The translations under genes and the position numbers were made by a program. This document shows, one piece after another, positions 32,671 to 40,960 of a DNA stretch of 64,000 nt (position 1 is its first letter; every line of letters starts with the position of its first letter). The notes under the pieces are model-generated. The model was not told where the DNA came from. It was given only the letters and a program-made list of their open reading frames with translations, and did not search any database. Where the stretch lies: positions 1 to 64,000 of IMG/VR virus record IMGVR_UViG_3300032214_001034; one strand, 5' to 3'. This stretch comes from a virus.

Positions 32671-33015
32671 ATGTCAAAGCATTTTTATTTTATTGATGTC
32701 AATGTAGCAGCTGGTCAAAGCACTCTGACTGCTATTGCCAATGAGTCAGCGACTTTTGGTATTGGTGCAACTTCAATTTTAGAACCCAATGAATTAGTTG
32801 TAGGAACAGCATTGAGTGTTGGAGTAGCATTAAGTGTTGGAACAGGAGTTTCGGTTAGTAGTGGAATTGTAACTGCTACTGGTGGATTTATTAGTGGTAT
32901 TAGCACTAATGGACTGCTGGGAATTTCTACTACACCGATTCAAATAACTCTCAATGGAAATATACTTTCCTTTACTGCTGTGGGAATTGGATCAACTTTC
33001 TTCACACTGGCTTGA
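32671..33015 (+). CDS. Small fibre-type repeat protein
   Basis: A 114-residue protein of short Val/Gly/Ser/Thr strands (ALSVGVALSVGTGVSVSSGI) with the GIST/GIS-type repeats seen in fibre genes further on. It probably forms a beta-structured fibre segment. Its last codons overlap the -35 of the early-island promoter. Confidence 0.6.
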   Translation: MSKHFYFIDVNVAAGQSTLTAIANESATFGIGATSILEPNELVVGTALSVGVALSVGTGVSVSSGIVTATGGFISGISTNGLLGISTTPIQITLNGNILSFTAVGIGSTFFTLA

Positions 33016-33041
33016 CAGGGGTCCCGTCCATCCCCTATAAT
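33012..33041 (+). promoter_or_regulatory. sigma70-type promoter of the early island
   Basis: TTGACA (33012-33017), an 18-base spacer and TATAAT (33036-33041). It starts at the end of the last late structural gene and should drive the small genes and tRNAs up to the terminator at 34998-35022. Confidence 0.8.
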
Positions 33042-33066
33042 AAGAGGGTAATCAACGGACGACCGA

Positions 33067-33249
33067 ATGCAAGACGAGTACCTCACACGCTGCGTGGTGG
33101 ACCCTGTGAAGCGTACAGTGTACCTGTACTCTAATGAAGGGTCAGAAAAGGAAGTGACCTGTGAGACCGTGGAAGAGTTTATGAATGTGCTAGACTTTGT
33201 TCGTGCTACAGTGGATGAAGAAACTCTCTCATACGCAAATCCACTTTAA
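33067..33249 (+). CDS. Small protein of unknown function
   Basis: A 60-residue protein, MQDEYLTRCVVDPVKRTVYL then YSNEGSEKEVTCETVEEFMN, with two Cys. The strand-rich N-terminus and helical C-terminus suggest a small globular fold. Codon use is somewhat more G/C-rich than in the fibre genes. It is the first gene of the early island; family not recognised. Confidence 0.65.
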   Translation: MQDEYLTRCVVDPVKRTVYLYSNEGSEKEVTCETVEEFMNVLDFVRATVDEETLSYANPL

Positions 33250-33308
33250 GTTCCATTTTTGGTCGAAAAAAATCCCGGTAAATTTTCTCACACGATACTT
33301 TTTTCAAA

Positions 33309-33515
33309 ATGAATCCTTATCGCATTAACTACAAAGCACTGAAAGAAGAACCAGTGAAAACCACACCAGAGAATGTGAAGGAAGCAAATGAGAACTTGTT
33401 TCGTGCTAAATGGAATCTTCCTCAAGCAGCAAAGCACTGTGGAATGTCACAAAAAGAAATGAAATTGACATTCTGGGAGTATCTCAAGTATAATCCTATG
33501 ACTTACCAAGCGTGA
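33309..33515 (+). CDS. Small protein with helix-turn-helix-like segment
   Basis: A 68-residue protein. Residues about 40-60 (NLPQAAKHCGMSQKEMKLTF) look like a helix-turn-helix with the AAKHCGMS turn, so DNA binding is plausible. I associate the whole sequence with a small protein conserved in cyanomyoviruses. It ends seven bases before the tRNA-Leu gene and shares its transcript. Confidence 0.65.
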   Translation: MNPYRINYKALKEEPVKTTPENVKEANENLFRAKWNLPQAAKHCGMSQKEMKLTFWEYLKYNPMTYQA

Positions 33516-33521
33516 GTTTTT

Positions 33522-33594
33522 GCCCGTGTAGTCCAACGGCAGAGACAGGGGACTTAAAATCCCTCCAGTGTCGGTTCGAATCCGACCACGGGTA
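33522..33594 (+). tRNA. tRNA-Leu (anticodon UAA) with a short variable loop
   Basis: Acceptor GCCCGTG pairs with CACGGGT (G1-U72 wobble), discriminator A. The D arm is short (GTC/GAC). The anticodon stem GGGGA/TCCCT encloses CTTAAAA with anticodon TAA (33555-33557). The T arm GTCGG-TTCGAAT-CCGAC is perfect. The variable loop has only 5 nt, whereas leucine tRNAs normally have a long variable arm. CCA is not encoded. Confidence 0.85.
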
Positions 33595-33638
33595 TGAGGT
33601 TTAACCTCTAAATAAACAAAAGTAATAGGAATATTACT

Positions 33639-33908
33639 ATGAAGTACAGGATTGATTCTGCATATGTTTGGTTCAATCGCGGAAGACAACTTGTTCTTAT
33701 GTACTTTGTAAATCAAGTTCCATTTACTTTTGATGAACTCCCTGACGAATCTTTATTTGACTTGGAGTTGATTGAACTAGCAGACAACGAAAGACGCTTT
33801 GAACCTGAGGACTTGTATCAATCTTCTTACTATCTTATGTTAGAAGAATGTCATCCTTTGCTTTATGAGTTGGATTTAGAAAATCCAGAAATGTTGCCTG
33901 TTGATTAA
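33639..33908 (+). CDS. Acidic small protein of unknown function
   Basis: An 89-residue acidic protein. It opens MKYRIDSAYVWFNRGRQLVL and continues through TFDELPDESLFDLELIELAD to repeated Glu/Asp/Leu stretches. Strongly negative small phage proteins sometimes mimic DNA or inhibit host nucleases, but nothing specific is recognised here. It lies between the two tRNA genes and ends one base before the tRNA-Thr. Confidence 0.65.
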   Translation: MKYRIDSAYVWFNRGRQLVLMYFVNQVPFTFDELPDESLFDLELIELADNERRFEPEDLYQSSYYLMLEECHPLLYELDLENPEMLPVD

Positions 33909-33909
33909 T

Positions 33910-33981
33910 GCCCTTGTAGCTCAGTGGTAGAGCAACGGTTTTGTAAACCGTTGGTCGCTGGTTCAAATCCAGTCGGGGGCT
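33910..33981 (+). tRNA. tRNA-Thr (anticodon UGU)
   Basis: Acceptor GCCCTTG/CGGGGGC, D arm GCTC/GAGC with loop AGTGGTA, anticodon stem ACGGT/ACCGT with loop TTTGTAA and anticodon TGT (33942-33944), and T arm GCTGG-TTCAAAT-CCAGT. All four arms fold. It reads ACA codons, which are abundant in the Thr-rich fibre genes. Confidence 0.9.
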
Positions 33982-34000
33982 CTGAGTTCTATAACTCCAA

Positions 34001-34159
34001 ATGTCACTTATTTCACAACAAGACCGTCAAATGGTCATTGAAGCACTTGAATATTATGTTCAAAAACTTAAGGACGATAATTGTACAGATGCTTCCATCA
34101 CGGCATTTCAAACCCTCCTTAATTGGATCGAACTGGAACATTTCAAGCATGAAAATTAA
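34001..34159 (+). CDS. Small helical protein of unknown function
   Basis: A 52-residue protein (MSLISQQDRQMVIEALEYYV, ending TLLNWIELEHFKHEN), predicted to be two helices. It starts 20 nt after the tRNA-Thr and overlaps the next gene by 11 bases. No family recognised. Confidence 0.6.
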   Translation: MSLISQQDRQMVIEALEYYVQKLKDDNCTDASITAFQTLLNWIELEHFKHEN

Positions 34160-34322
34160 TCTTTGGTATTGCGCTGATATGAATCAGTGGCGTTGGACTC
34201 TTACGGATAATAGTCGTCCTATTTGTCGCCAAGAATCGGGACAGAGACCTTTTCTTCGTGATGCGATGAATGACGTAGCAAATACTGTAGAATATATGTT
34301 AGAATGCAAACAAACTGAGTAA
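34149..34322 (+). CDS. Small Trp-rich protein of unknown function
   Basis: A 57-residue protein from ATG 34149 (MKINLWYCADMNQWRWTLTD, then RQESGQRPFLRDAMNDVANT). A longer upstream frame would begin inside the tRNA-Thr and is rejected. The strand-then-helix pattern and the N-terminal WYCADMNQWRW suggest a small globular domain I associate with other cyanophages. Function unknown. Confidence 0.6.
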   Translation: MKINLWYCADMNQWRWTLTDNSRPICRQESGQRPFLRDAMNDVANTVEYMLECKQTE

Positions 34323-34332
34323 AAATACTTAG

Positions 34333-34953
34333 ATGAAATCAGACTTTTATATAGATAGGGTAGGTAAAGAAGAAATCAAAGAACTTCTTTATACCTATCA
34401 TTATCTTAAAGACGAATCCAAAGATTTTAAATCTGGTTTCAATTATGGACTATATCGTAAATCTTTCACAGACATCCTTAGGGTTGGCAGCTGTCTTGGT
34501 GCTTGCGTTTTTACTGGTCTCCCAGTTCCAGAAATTGCCGTAGGTGCTTTTGGTTTAGAAAGAAATCAGCAAGAAGGAATATATGAACTCTCACGTTTGT
34601 GTATTCATCCAGATTTGCAAAAAGAAGAGTATAATATCACATCTTGGTTCGTTAGTCGTTGCATAAGGAGATTTAGGAAAGATGCCCGCGTTCGTGCTAT
34701 TCTTAGTTACGCTGATGCTAATCACCACTCTGGAACTATATACAGAGCTTCTAATTTTGGTTACTACGGTTTAACTGATAAGAAATCTGATTTCTGGATT
34801 AAACAACCAGATGGATCATTTATCAAACATTCAAGGGGTTCAACTAAAGGTGTAGAAGGTGAGTGGAGAGAAAGAAGTAGAAAACATAGATATTTGATGG
34901 TGTTTGACAAAGAACTTCAAAAACGCTTGACATGGGAAGAGGAGAAGTGGTAA
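34333..34953 (+). CDS. Mom-like GNAT-fold DNA-modification protein
   Basis: A 206-residue protein resembling the phage Mu Mom family: a central ELSRLCIHPDLQ, then NITSWFVSRCIRRFRKDARV, AILSYADANHHSGTIYRASN and FGYYGLT. This SYAD...H.GTIYRA.NF pattern is the one I associate with Mom-type acyltransferases, which add a carbamoylmethyl group to adenine and protect phage DNA from restriction. The remainder is basic and Trp-rich, fitting DNA contact. It ends the early island and is followed by a strong terminator. A different GNAT acyltransferase role is possible. Confidence 0.6.
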   Translation: MKSDFYIDRVGKEEIKELLYTYHYLKDESKDFKSGFNYGLYRKSFTDILRVGSCLGACVFTGLPVPEIAVGAFGLERNQQEGIYELSRLCIHPDLQKEEYNITSWFVSRCIRRFRKDARVRAILSYADANHHSGTIYRASNFGYYGLTDKKSDFWIKQPDGSFIKHSRGSTKGVEGEWRERSRKHRYLMVFDKELQKRLTWEEEKW

Positions 34954-34956
34954 AAT
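34927..34956 (+). promoter_or_regulatory. Possible sigma70-type promoter of a short transcript
   Basis: TTGACA (34927-34932), an 18-base spacer and TAAAAT (34951-34956) at the end of the Mom-like gene. Transcription would begin near 34963 and meet a terminator 35 nt later, giving an RNA of about 60 nt with no reading frame. Confidence 0.45.
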
Positions 34957-34997
34957 ATAAGTTCCTTCCGTGTGAAAGAAGTCATTGTGCTTCCTTG

Positions 34998-35022
34998 AAC
35001 CTCTCTTCGGGGAGGTTTTTTT
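34998..35022 (+). terminator. Intrinsic terminator closing the early island
   Basis: AACCTCTC and GGGAGGTT form an 8-bp stem (one G-U) closed by a stable TTCG loop, then a T-run to 35022. It separates the early island from the late fibre genes. Confidence 0.9.
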
Positions 35023-35026
35023 ATGG

Positions 35027-35033
35027 ATAAATA
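35027..35033 (+). promoter_or_regulatory. Late promoter of the fibre region
   Basis: ATAAATA five bases after the terminator T-run, 30 nt before the ATG of the 1961-residue fibre protein. Confidence 0.6.
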
Positions 35034-35063
35034 ATCCATAACGGAACTATAAGCACTAATAAG

Positions 35064-38000
35064 ATGGGTCTTTCCAGATTAGATAATTTTCTGAAGTCTT
35101 CGCGTGGTACTATTCTTTATGTTGATCCAAACAGTTTGGATGCGACTGATAGTATTGAGAACCAAGGTAATTCACTTACACGCCCATTCAAAACAATTCA
35201 ACGTGCTCTGATTGAAGCGGCAAGATTTTCATATCAGAGAGGATTAAATAACGATAGATTTAGTAAGACAACAATTTTACTTTATCCTGGAGATCACATT
35301 GTTGACAACCGTCCTGGATGGATTCCTGATGGTGTAAACAATTTTAGATTGCGTAATGGATCAACATCAAATAACCTTCCACCATACGATTTAAACTCTA
35401 ATTTTGATTTAACAACAGCAGATAATGAACTTTATAAGCTGAATAGTATTCATGGTGGAGTAATTCTTCCAAGAGGAACATCAATTGTTGGTCTTGACCT
35501 GCGTAAGACTAAGATCAGACCAAAATATGTTCCTAGCCCAACAAACGACAATATTGAAAGATCTACAATTTTCAGAGTAACTGGAACTTGCTATTTGTGG
35601 CAATTCTCTCTGTTTGATGCTGATCCAAACGGAGTTTGTTACGTTGACTATACTTCAAACACATTCGTTCCAAACTTCTCACACCATAAACTTTCTTGCT
35701 TTGAGTATGCTGATGGTGTAAATGATGTCAATATTAATGATGACTTTATGACATATTCAACAGATCGTACAGATCTGGATATGTATTATGAAAAAGTTGG
35801 TCTTGTTTATGGTCAATCATCTGGTCGTGCAATTGAACCAGATTATCCGAGTTCTGGTCTTGACATTCAACCAAAAATTGATGAATTTCGTATTGTTGGT
35901 TCTACTGGTGCTTCAGTTGGAATTACCAGTATCAAATCGGGTGATGGTGTAACAGCAACTACTGACATTACTCTTACAACTGCATCAGCTATTGATGGTC
36001 TGGATGTCGATACGCCATTCCGTGTTAGAGGAATTACTTCAGATCCATCAATCTATAATGGTCAATTTGTAGTTGCAGAGAAGTTAAGTTCAACTGAGAT
36101 CATTTATCAAGTTCAAAATGCTCCTACAAATCCACTTCCAACTGTAACTGGATCTACGCTCTCACTTCAGTCAGATACTGTAACCTCAGCATCTCCATAT
36201 ATTTTCAATATCTCTCTGAGATCTGTATATGGAATGTGTGGTCTTCTTGCTGATGGTGATAAGGCAACTGGATTTAAATCCATGGTTGTTGCACAGTTCA
36301 CTGGTATTGGTCTGCAGAAAGACGATAATGCTTTTGTAAAATATAGCACAGTAACTGGAACTTATAATGACAGCACTCAACTAGCTGGTGCTAATCTTAG
36401 TAATGATTCAAGAGCAGTATTCAAGCCATCATATAGAAACTTCCATATTAGAGCAGCAAATAATGCATTCATTCAGTGCGTCTCAGTTTTCGCAATTGGA
36501 TATGCTGAGCATTTCTCTGCTGAGAATGGTGGTGATATGTCCATCACCAACTCTAACTCAAACTTTGGTGCAAAGGCACTGATTGCTTCTGGATTTAGAA
36601 AAGAAGCATTCCCTCAAGACGACACGGGATATATCACACACATTATTCCACCAAAAGAGATTCCTTTAACTGAAACTTCAATTGAATTTAGTTCTATTGA
36701 TGTTAATAAGACTGTAGGGGTTGCATCAACAGCACATCTCTTCCTTTATGGTGAAACAAATGCTGACGTTCCACCAGAAAATGTTATTGAAGGATATAGA
36801 ATTGGTGCAAGACAGGATGATAATCTGAGAGTTCTTGTCTCTTATGCTGGATCTGTTACAGAGTATAGTGCTCGCATCACGATGGATGGAGCAACATCTA
36901 GTTCTGAGAAAGTATTTACTGTAAATCAGAGTCCAACAGGTATTAATAGTATTGGTGCAACTTATGGTAATGGTGCAAATGTAATTACATTTACTCAAGC
37001 ACACACACTCGCTGATGGAGAATCTGTTCGCGTAATTAGTGACAATGGTCAATTGCCAGATGGATTGATTCCAAATAACGTTTTCTATGCAATTACCAGC
37101 GGATTAACTACAAACACTGATATTAAACTTGCTAAAACATTAAACGAAGCTCTGATTGGAACTGCTCTTCCCATTAATGAAAAGGGCGGTCTCCTGAAAG
37201 TTGTAAGTAGAGTATCTGATAAGAATTCGGGTGATATTGGACACCCAATTCAGTATGATACTACTAATTCGCAATGGTTTATCAACGTATCCGCAGCATC
37301 AACTGAGAACTCAATCTACTCAACAATTGTTGGACTTGGTTCTACTGCACTTGGAGATGCAACTCCAAGAACATTCATAAAAAGAAAGTCTGATAATAGA
37401 AACGCAAACGACACATTATATCGTTTAAGATATGTTGTTCCTAAGAATATCAATTCTGGAGTAGCAAGACCTCCAAGTGATGGATTTATTCTTCAAGAAT
37501 CCAATACATCTATCGGTTCTACTGATGGCGAAATTCAAACCTATTTTGGTAGTGGATCTCTATCAAATGTAAATGAGCAAAGAAACTTTAGATTTATTGC
37601 TGATGCAACTTGGGATGGATCATCGACAGTTAATGTAACTACAGAACTTCCGCACAATCTGATCGTTGGATCTGAAGTTGAACTTGTAAATGTCACAAGT
37701 ACCCTTAATACTACAGGTGTTGCTGGAACAGCATTCAATAGAAAGTATTATGTTACTGGAATCAGCAGTGCAAAGCACTTTGCTGTTGGATTAACAACCA
37801 ATCCAGGAACATTTACGAATGATACTTCGGCAAGAAACACTTCATTGCCATATTTCAGAAGAAAAACATATAATAACTCCTACTACATTTACAGAAATCA
37901 GGAAGCACAAAAGTTTGTAAGTGGTGAGCAAGACGGTATTTACTATCTGACTGTATTGAATTCTTCTAATTCACCAACAGTTGCTCCATTCACTAATGAA

Positions 38001-40949
38001 AAATACTCACAACCAGTAAAAGAACTCTATCCACAAACAAATAGAGATAATCCAATATCAGATCCAGATGAGACAACCTGTTTTGCTACTTCTTCTCTGA
38101 TTGGTGAAGTTGTTGTAAATGATGTAAGAAACAGTGTTACAAAAGAAACTCTAACTAAGTTTGTTAAGGATACTGATGTTGGTGTTGGTATTAACAATAT
38201 TGTATCTCAAACTGGCACAGCACATACAATCTTTACCACCATTGATCATGGTTTAAATCGTATCACGAGAGCAAGTGTTACTAACGTAGGTGCTGGATAC
38301 AGTGATGGAACTTATTATAATATTAAATTAGTAGGCGCTGCAGCATCCACTACTGGTAAGTTTGCAACTGCAAAGGTTACTGTTTCCAGTAACTCTATTG
38401 ATGCTGCTTCCATAAGAATTATGGATGGTGGATCTGCATATGGAATTGGTAATACTCTAAGTTTTGTTGGTATTCCAACTACTGGATCTGGAACATTCAC
38501 TGAGGCTATTGCAACGGTTGACGCAATTTACAATAACGTTGGTGATACTTTAAGAGTTGTTGGTGTATCTTCTGAGGGATATGCTGGATATAATCAACTT
38601 TATAGAATCACTGGAGTTAATGTAGGTGCAGCAACTTCTATTAATGTAGAATCGGTTGCCAGTGTTGCTGGATTCAACACAGTAACTGGAGTAGGTGTAA
38701 CCCTGACTGCAGATGCGTTTATGTATCTGACAGGCGAAGCAATCCGAATTAATTCACTTGCATATGATAATGGCAGTGGAATCGCTACAATCACAACTCA
38801 GAATAGTCATGGTCTGAGAGTTGACCAAAAGGTTAAACTGGTTGGATTTAATGAGAGCACTTATACTGGTGACTTTGTTGTTACTGAGGTTCTTGATGTA
38901 TTAACATCTTCTCCAACATATAGATTCTCTGTTAATCTTGGTGCAGGAACATCTGCTCCAGTTCCAACAGCAGGTGCAGGCACCACATATGTTTATCGTT
39001 TAGGTTATACATCTAATGACGGTGTAATCACTGAGAATAATGAGAATCTTGGTGGTAGAATGATTCCTACCTATGCAGGTATTACAACCACGCTTTCTGC
39101 TGATATTCCAAACGCAACTACAGATGAAGTATACCTCACAAATCTCAATAATCTTAATGTTAATGTTGGAGATTATCTCTTAATTGATGATGAAATTGTA
39201 AGAGTCAAGACAACTGTAACTGGAACAAATCCACTTTATGTTTTCCGTGGAGTTCTTGGAACAAAACCAACGGTTCACTTCATCAATGGAACTGCAAGAA
39301 AGATCTTCATAAATCCAACAGAACTAAGAAGACACTCTATTAACAGAGCGTCTGGTCATACATTTGAATATGTTGGTTTTGGTCCTGGTAATTATTCAAC
39401 TGCATTACCAGATAGACAAGATCGTATTATTACAGCACAAGAAGAACTTCTGGCTCAATCAACCAAGAGAGAAGGTGGAATCAACTTCTACACGGGTATG
39501 AATGACAGAGGTATTTCATACTCTGGTAATAAGAAGTTAAGCACCATTACTGGTATTGAAGAAATCTTTGATACTCCAGTACAAACGATTACTGGTGAAG
39601 ACATTGGCATCATTCCTAACATCAACGTTGTCAATCCACTCGAAGGTCTCTTCACAAGATCAATTCGTGTTGAGGGTGGTTCGGATAATAAGGTTTCTTC
39701 CGAATTTAATGGTCCAGTCATCGTTAATAACAAACTGACAGTCAACTCAACTAAGGGTCTAGAAGCAAATAATCTCTTCTTACAGGGTGATGCAACAGTT
39801 TCTAGAAAGTATACTGTGGGTATTGCAACTCCAGTACTTGCAGGTAATCCAGGTGACATGACTTACTATGCTAATCCTGATGAAGGTGGATATGTTGGTT
39901 GGGTCTACACTCTGCAAAATGATTGGAAGAGATTTGGAAATGTAAGTCTGTCTAAAGACGCTAATATTAGTATTTTTGATCAGGTTGGTATTGCAACTAC
40001 ATCTCCTGGATCGCTCAAATTCCTTGTTGGATCTGGTTCTACCCAGTTCTCTATTGATAATGGAGAAGTTGGCATCGGAACAACTGGAAATGGATATTCT
40101 CTGCACGTTATTGGAAATACAAATATTGTAGGAACAGTAACTGCATCCTACTTCTCAGGTGACGGATCACTTTTAACTAATCTGAATGCTTCTGCACTTG
40201 GTTGGACTGTTATTGCTGGTGGAATTTATAATACAGCTTTGAATAATGTTGGTATTGGAACTTCAGTACCAAGATTTAATTTAGAACTTGGATCTGTTGG
40301 TACAGCATCAACTTCTCTTTATGTAAATGGAGAAGCAAAGTTTGTAGGACTTATCACTGCTAATAATGTTAATGTAACTGGTATTCTTACGGCATCTGGA
40401 TTTGATCTTCAAAATTCATCCACGGGCAGAATCACAACTGGTATTATAACTTCATCTACGATTCACGTTGGAACTGCACTCACTACTCTTTATGCAAGTG
40501 GTACTGATGTTGGTATTGGAACTTCAGCACCAAGAGCTAAGTTAGACGTTGAGGGACATGCTAGATTTAAGACCTACTCCGAAAATGTAGAATATGTTAC
40601 ACCATTTGCTAGTGTTGTAACTATTGATCTTTCTAAAGCACAAACATTTATCTGTACTGCCACTTCAAATATTAACCAGTTTACCTTAACAAATGCTCCA
40701 TCAGGATCTACTGAATTTACAATTAGAATTGATCAGGATGGAACAGGTAATCGTTCAGTTGGAATTGACACCTTTAGAACATCTGGAGGTGTAACAATTC
40801 CAGTTTATTGGCCAGGTGGAGGTGTTCTCCCAATTGTAACTCCAACTGCAAATAGATCTGATATTTACACCTTCAAAGTATTTGATGGTAATAATATTAC
40901 GAGTGTGGGATTATATGGAGTTGTTGTTGGTCAAAACTTTACTAATTGA
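35064..40949 (+). CDS. Long tail-fibre/tailspike-type protein
   Basis: A 1961-residue protein. The N-terminal 250 residues (GTILYVDPNSLDATDSIENQ, PFKTIQRALIEAARFSYQRG, YPGDHIVDNRPGW) look like the first turns of a right-handed beta-helix as in tailspikes. The middle is a long run of beta-structured repeats. Residues about 1630-1830 carry fibre repeats of the type VGIGTSVPRFNLELGSVGTA and SYFSGDGSLLTNLNASALGW. The end is a compact beta domain (NRSVGIDTFRTSGGVTIPVY). It is the largest gene in the window and the likely distal host-contact or fibre shaft protein. Confidence 0.8.
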   Translation: MGLSRLDNFLKSSRGTILYVDPNSLDATDSIENQGNSLTRPFKTIQRALIEAARFSYQRGLNNDRFSKTTILLYPGDHIVDNRPGWIPDGVNNFRLRNGSTSNNLPPYDLNSNFDLTTADNELYKLNSIHGGVILPRGTSIVGLDLRKTKIRPKYVPSPTNDNIERSTIFRVTGTCYLWQFSLFDADPNGVCYVDYTSNTFVPNFSHHKLSCFEYADGVNDVNINDDFMTYSTDRTDLDMYYEKVGLVYGQSSGRAIEPDYPSSGLDIQPKIDEFRIVGSTGASVGITSIKSGDGVTATTDITLTTASAIDGLDVDTPFRVRGITSDPSIYNGQFVVAEKLSSTEIIYQVQNAPTNPLPTVTGSTLSLQSDTVTSASPYIFNISLRSVYGMCGLLADGDKATGFKSMVVAQFTGIGLQKDDNAFVKYSTVTGTYNDSTQLAGANLSNDSRAVFKPSYRNFHIRAANNAFIQCVSVFAIGYAEHFSAENGGDMSITNSNSNFGAKALIASGFRKEAFPQDDTGYITHIIPPKEIPLTETSIEFSSIDVNKTVGVASTAHLFLYGETNADVPPENVIEGYRIGARQDDNLRVLVSYAGSVTEYSARITMDGATSSSEKVFTVNQSPTGINSIGATYGNGANVITFTQAHTLADGESVRVISDNGQLPDGLIPNNVFYAITSGLTTNTDIKLAKTLNEALIGTALPINEKGGLLKVVSRVSDKNSGDIGHPIQYDTTNSQWFINVSAASTENSIYSTIVGLGSTALGDATPRTFIKRKSDNRNANDTLYRLRYVVPKNINSGVARPPSDGFILQESNTSIGSTDGEIQTYFGSGSLSNVNEQRNFRFIADATWDGSSTVNVTTELPHNLIVGSEVELVNVTSTLNTTGVAGTAFNRKYYVTGISSAKHFAVGLTTNPGTFTNDTSARNTSLPYFRRKTYNNSYYIYRNQEAQKFVSGEQDGIYYLTVLNSSNSPTVAPFTNEKYSQPVKELYPQTNRDNPISDPDETTCFATSSLIGEVVVNDVRNSVTKETLTKFVKDTDVGVGINNIVSQTGTAHTIFTTIDHGLNRITRASVTNVGAGYSDGTYYNIKLVGAAASTTGKFATAKVTVSSNSIDAASIRIMDGGSAYGIGNTLSFVGIPTTGSGTFTEAIATVDAIYNNVGDTLRVVGVSSEGYAGYNQLYRITGVNVGAATSINVESVASVAGFNTVTGVGVTLTADAFMYLTGEAIRINSLAYDNGSGIATITTQNSHGLRVDQKVKLVGFNESTYTGDFVVTEVLDVLTSSPTYRFSVNLGAGTSAPVPTAGAGTTYVYRLGYTSNDGVITENNENLGGRMIPTYAGITTTLSADIPNATTDEVYLTNLNNLNVNVGDYLLIDDEIVRVKTTVTGTNPLYVFRGVLGTKPTVHFINGTARKIFINPTELRRHSINRASGHTFEYVGFGPGNYSTALPDRQDRIITAQEELLAQSTKREGGINFYTGMNDRGISYSGNKKLSTITGIEEIFDTPVQTITGEDIGIIPNINVVNPLEGLFTRSIRVEGGSDNKVSSEFNGPVIVNNKLTVNSTKGLEANNLFLQGDATVSRKYTVGIATPVLAGNPGDMTYYANPDEGGYVGWVYTLQNDWKRFGNVSLSKDANISIFDQVGIATTSPGSLKFLVGSGSTQFSIDNGEVGIGTTGNGYSLHVIGNTNIVGTVTASYFSGDGSLLTNLNASALGWTVIAGGIYNTALNNVGIGTSVPRFNLELGSVGTASTSLYVNGEAKFVGLITANNVNVTGILTASGFDLQNSSTGRITTGIITSSTIHVGTALTTLYASGTDVGIGTSAPRAKLDVEGHARFKTYSENVEYVTPFASVVTIDLSKAQTFICTATSNINQFTLTNAPSGSTEFTIRIDQDGTGNRSVGIDTFRTSGGVTIPVYWPGGGVLPIVTPTANRSDIYTFKVFDGNNITSVGLYGVVVGQNFTN

Positions 40950-40960
40950 GGTGAAGTAGA

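Noticed and set aside
33596-33608. GAGGTTTAACCTC palindrome after tRNA-Leu as a terminator
   Set aside because: The loop would be one base and no T-run follows. It may be a protein-binding dyad, but there is no further support.
33924-34148. Upstream extension of the gene at 34149
   Set aside because: The longer frame begins inside the tRNA-Thr gene; the internal ATG at 34149 gives a compact protein and overlaps a coupled neighbour.
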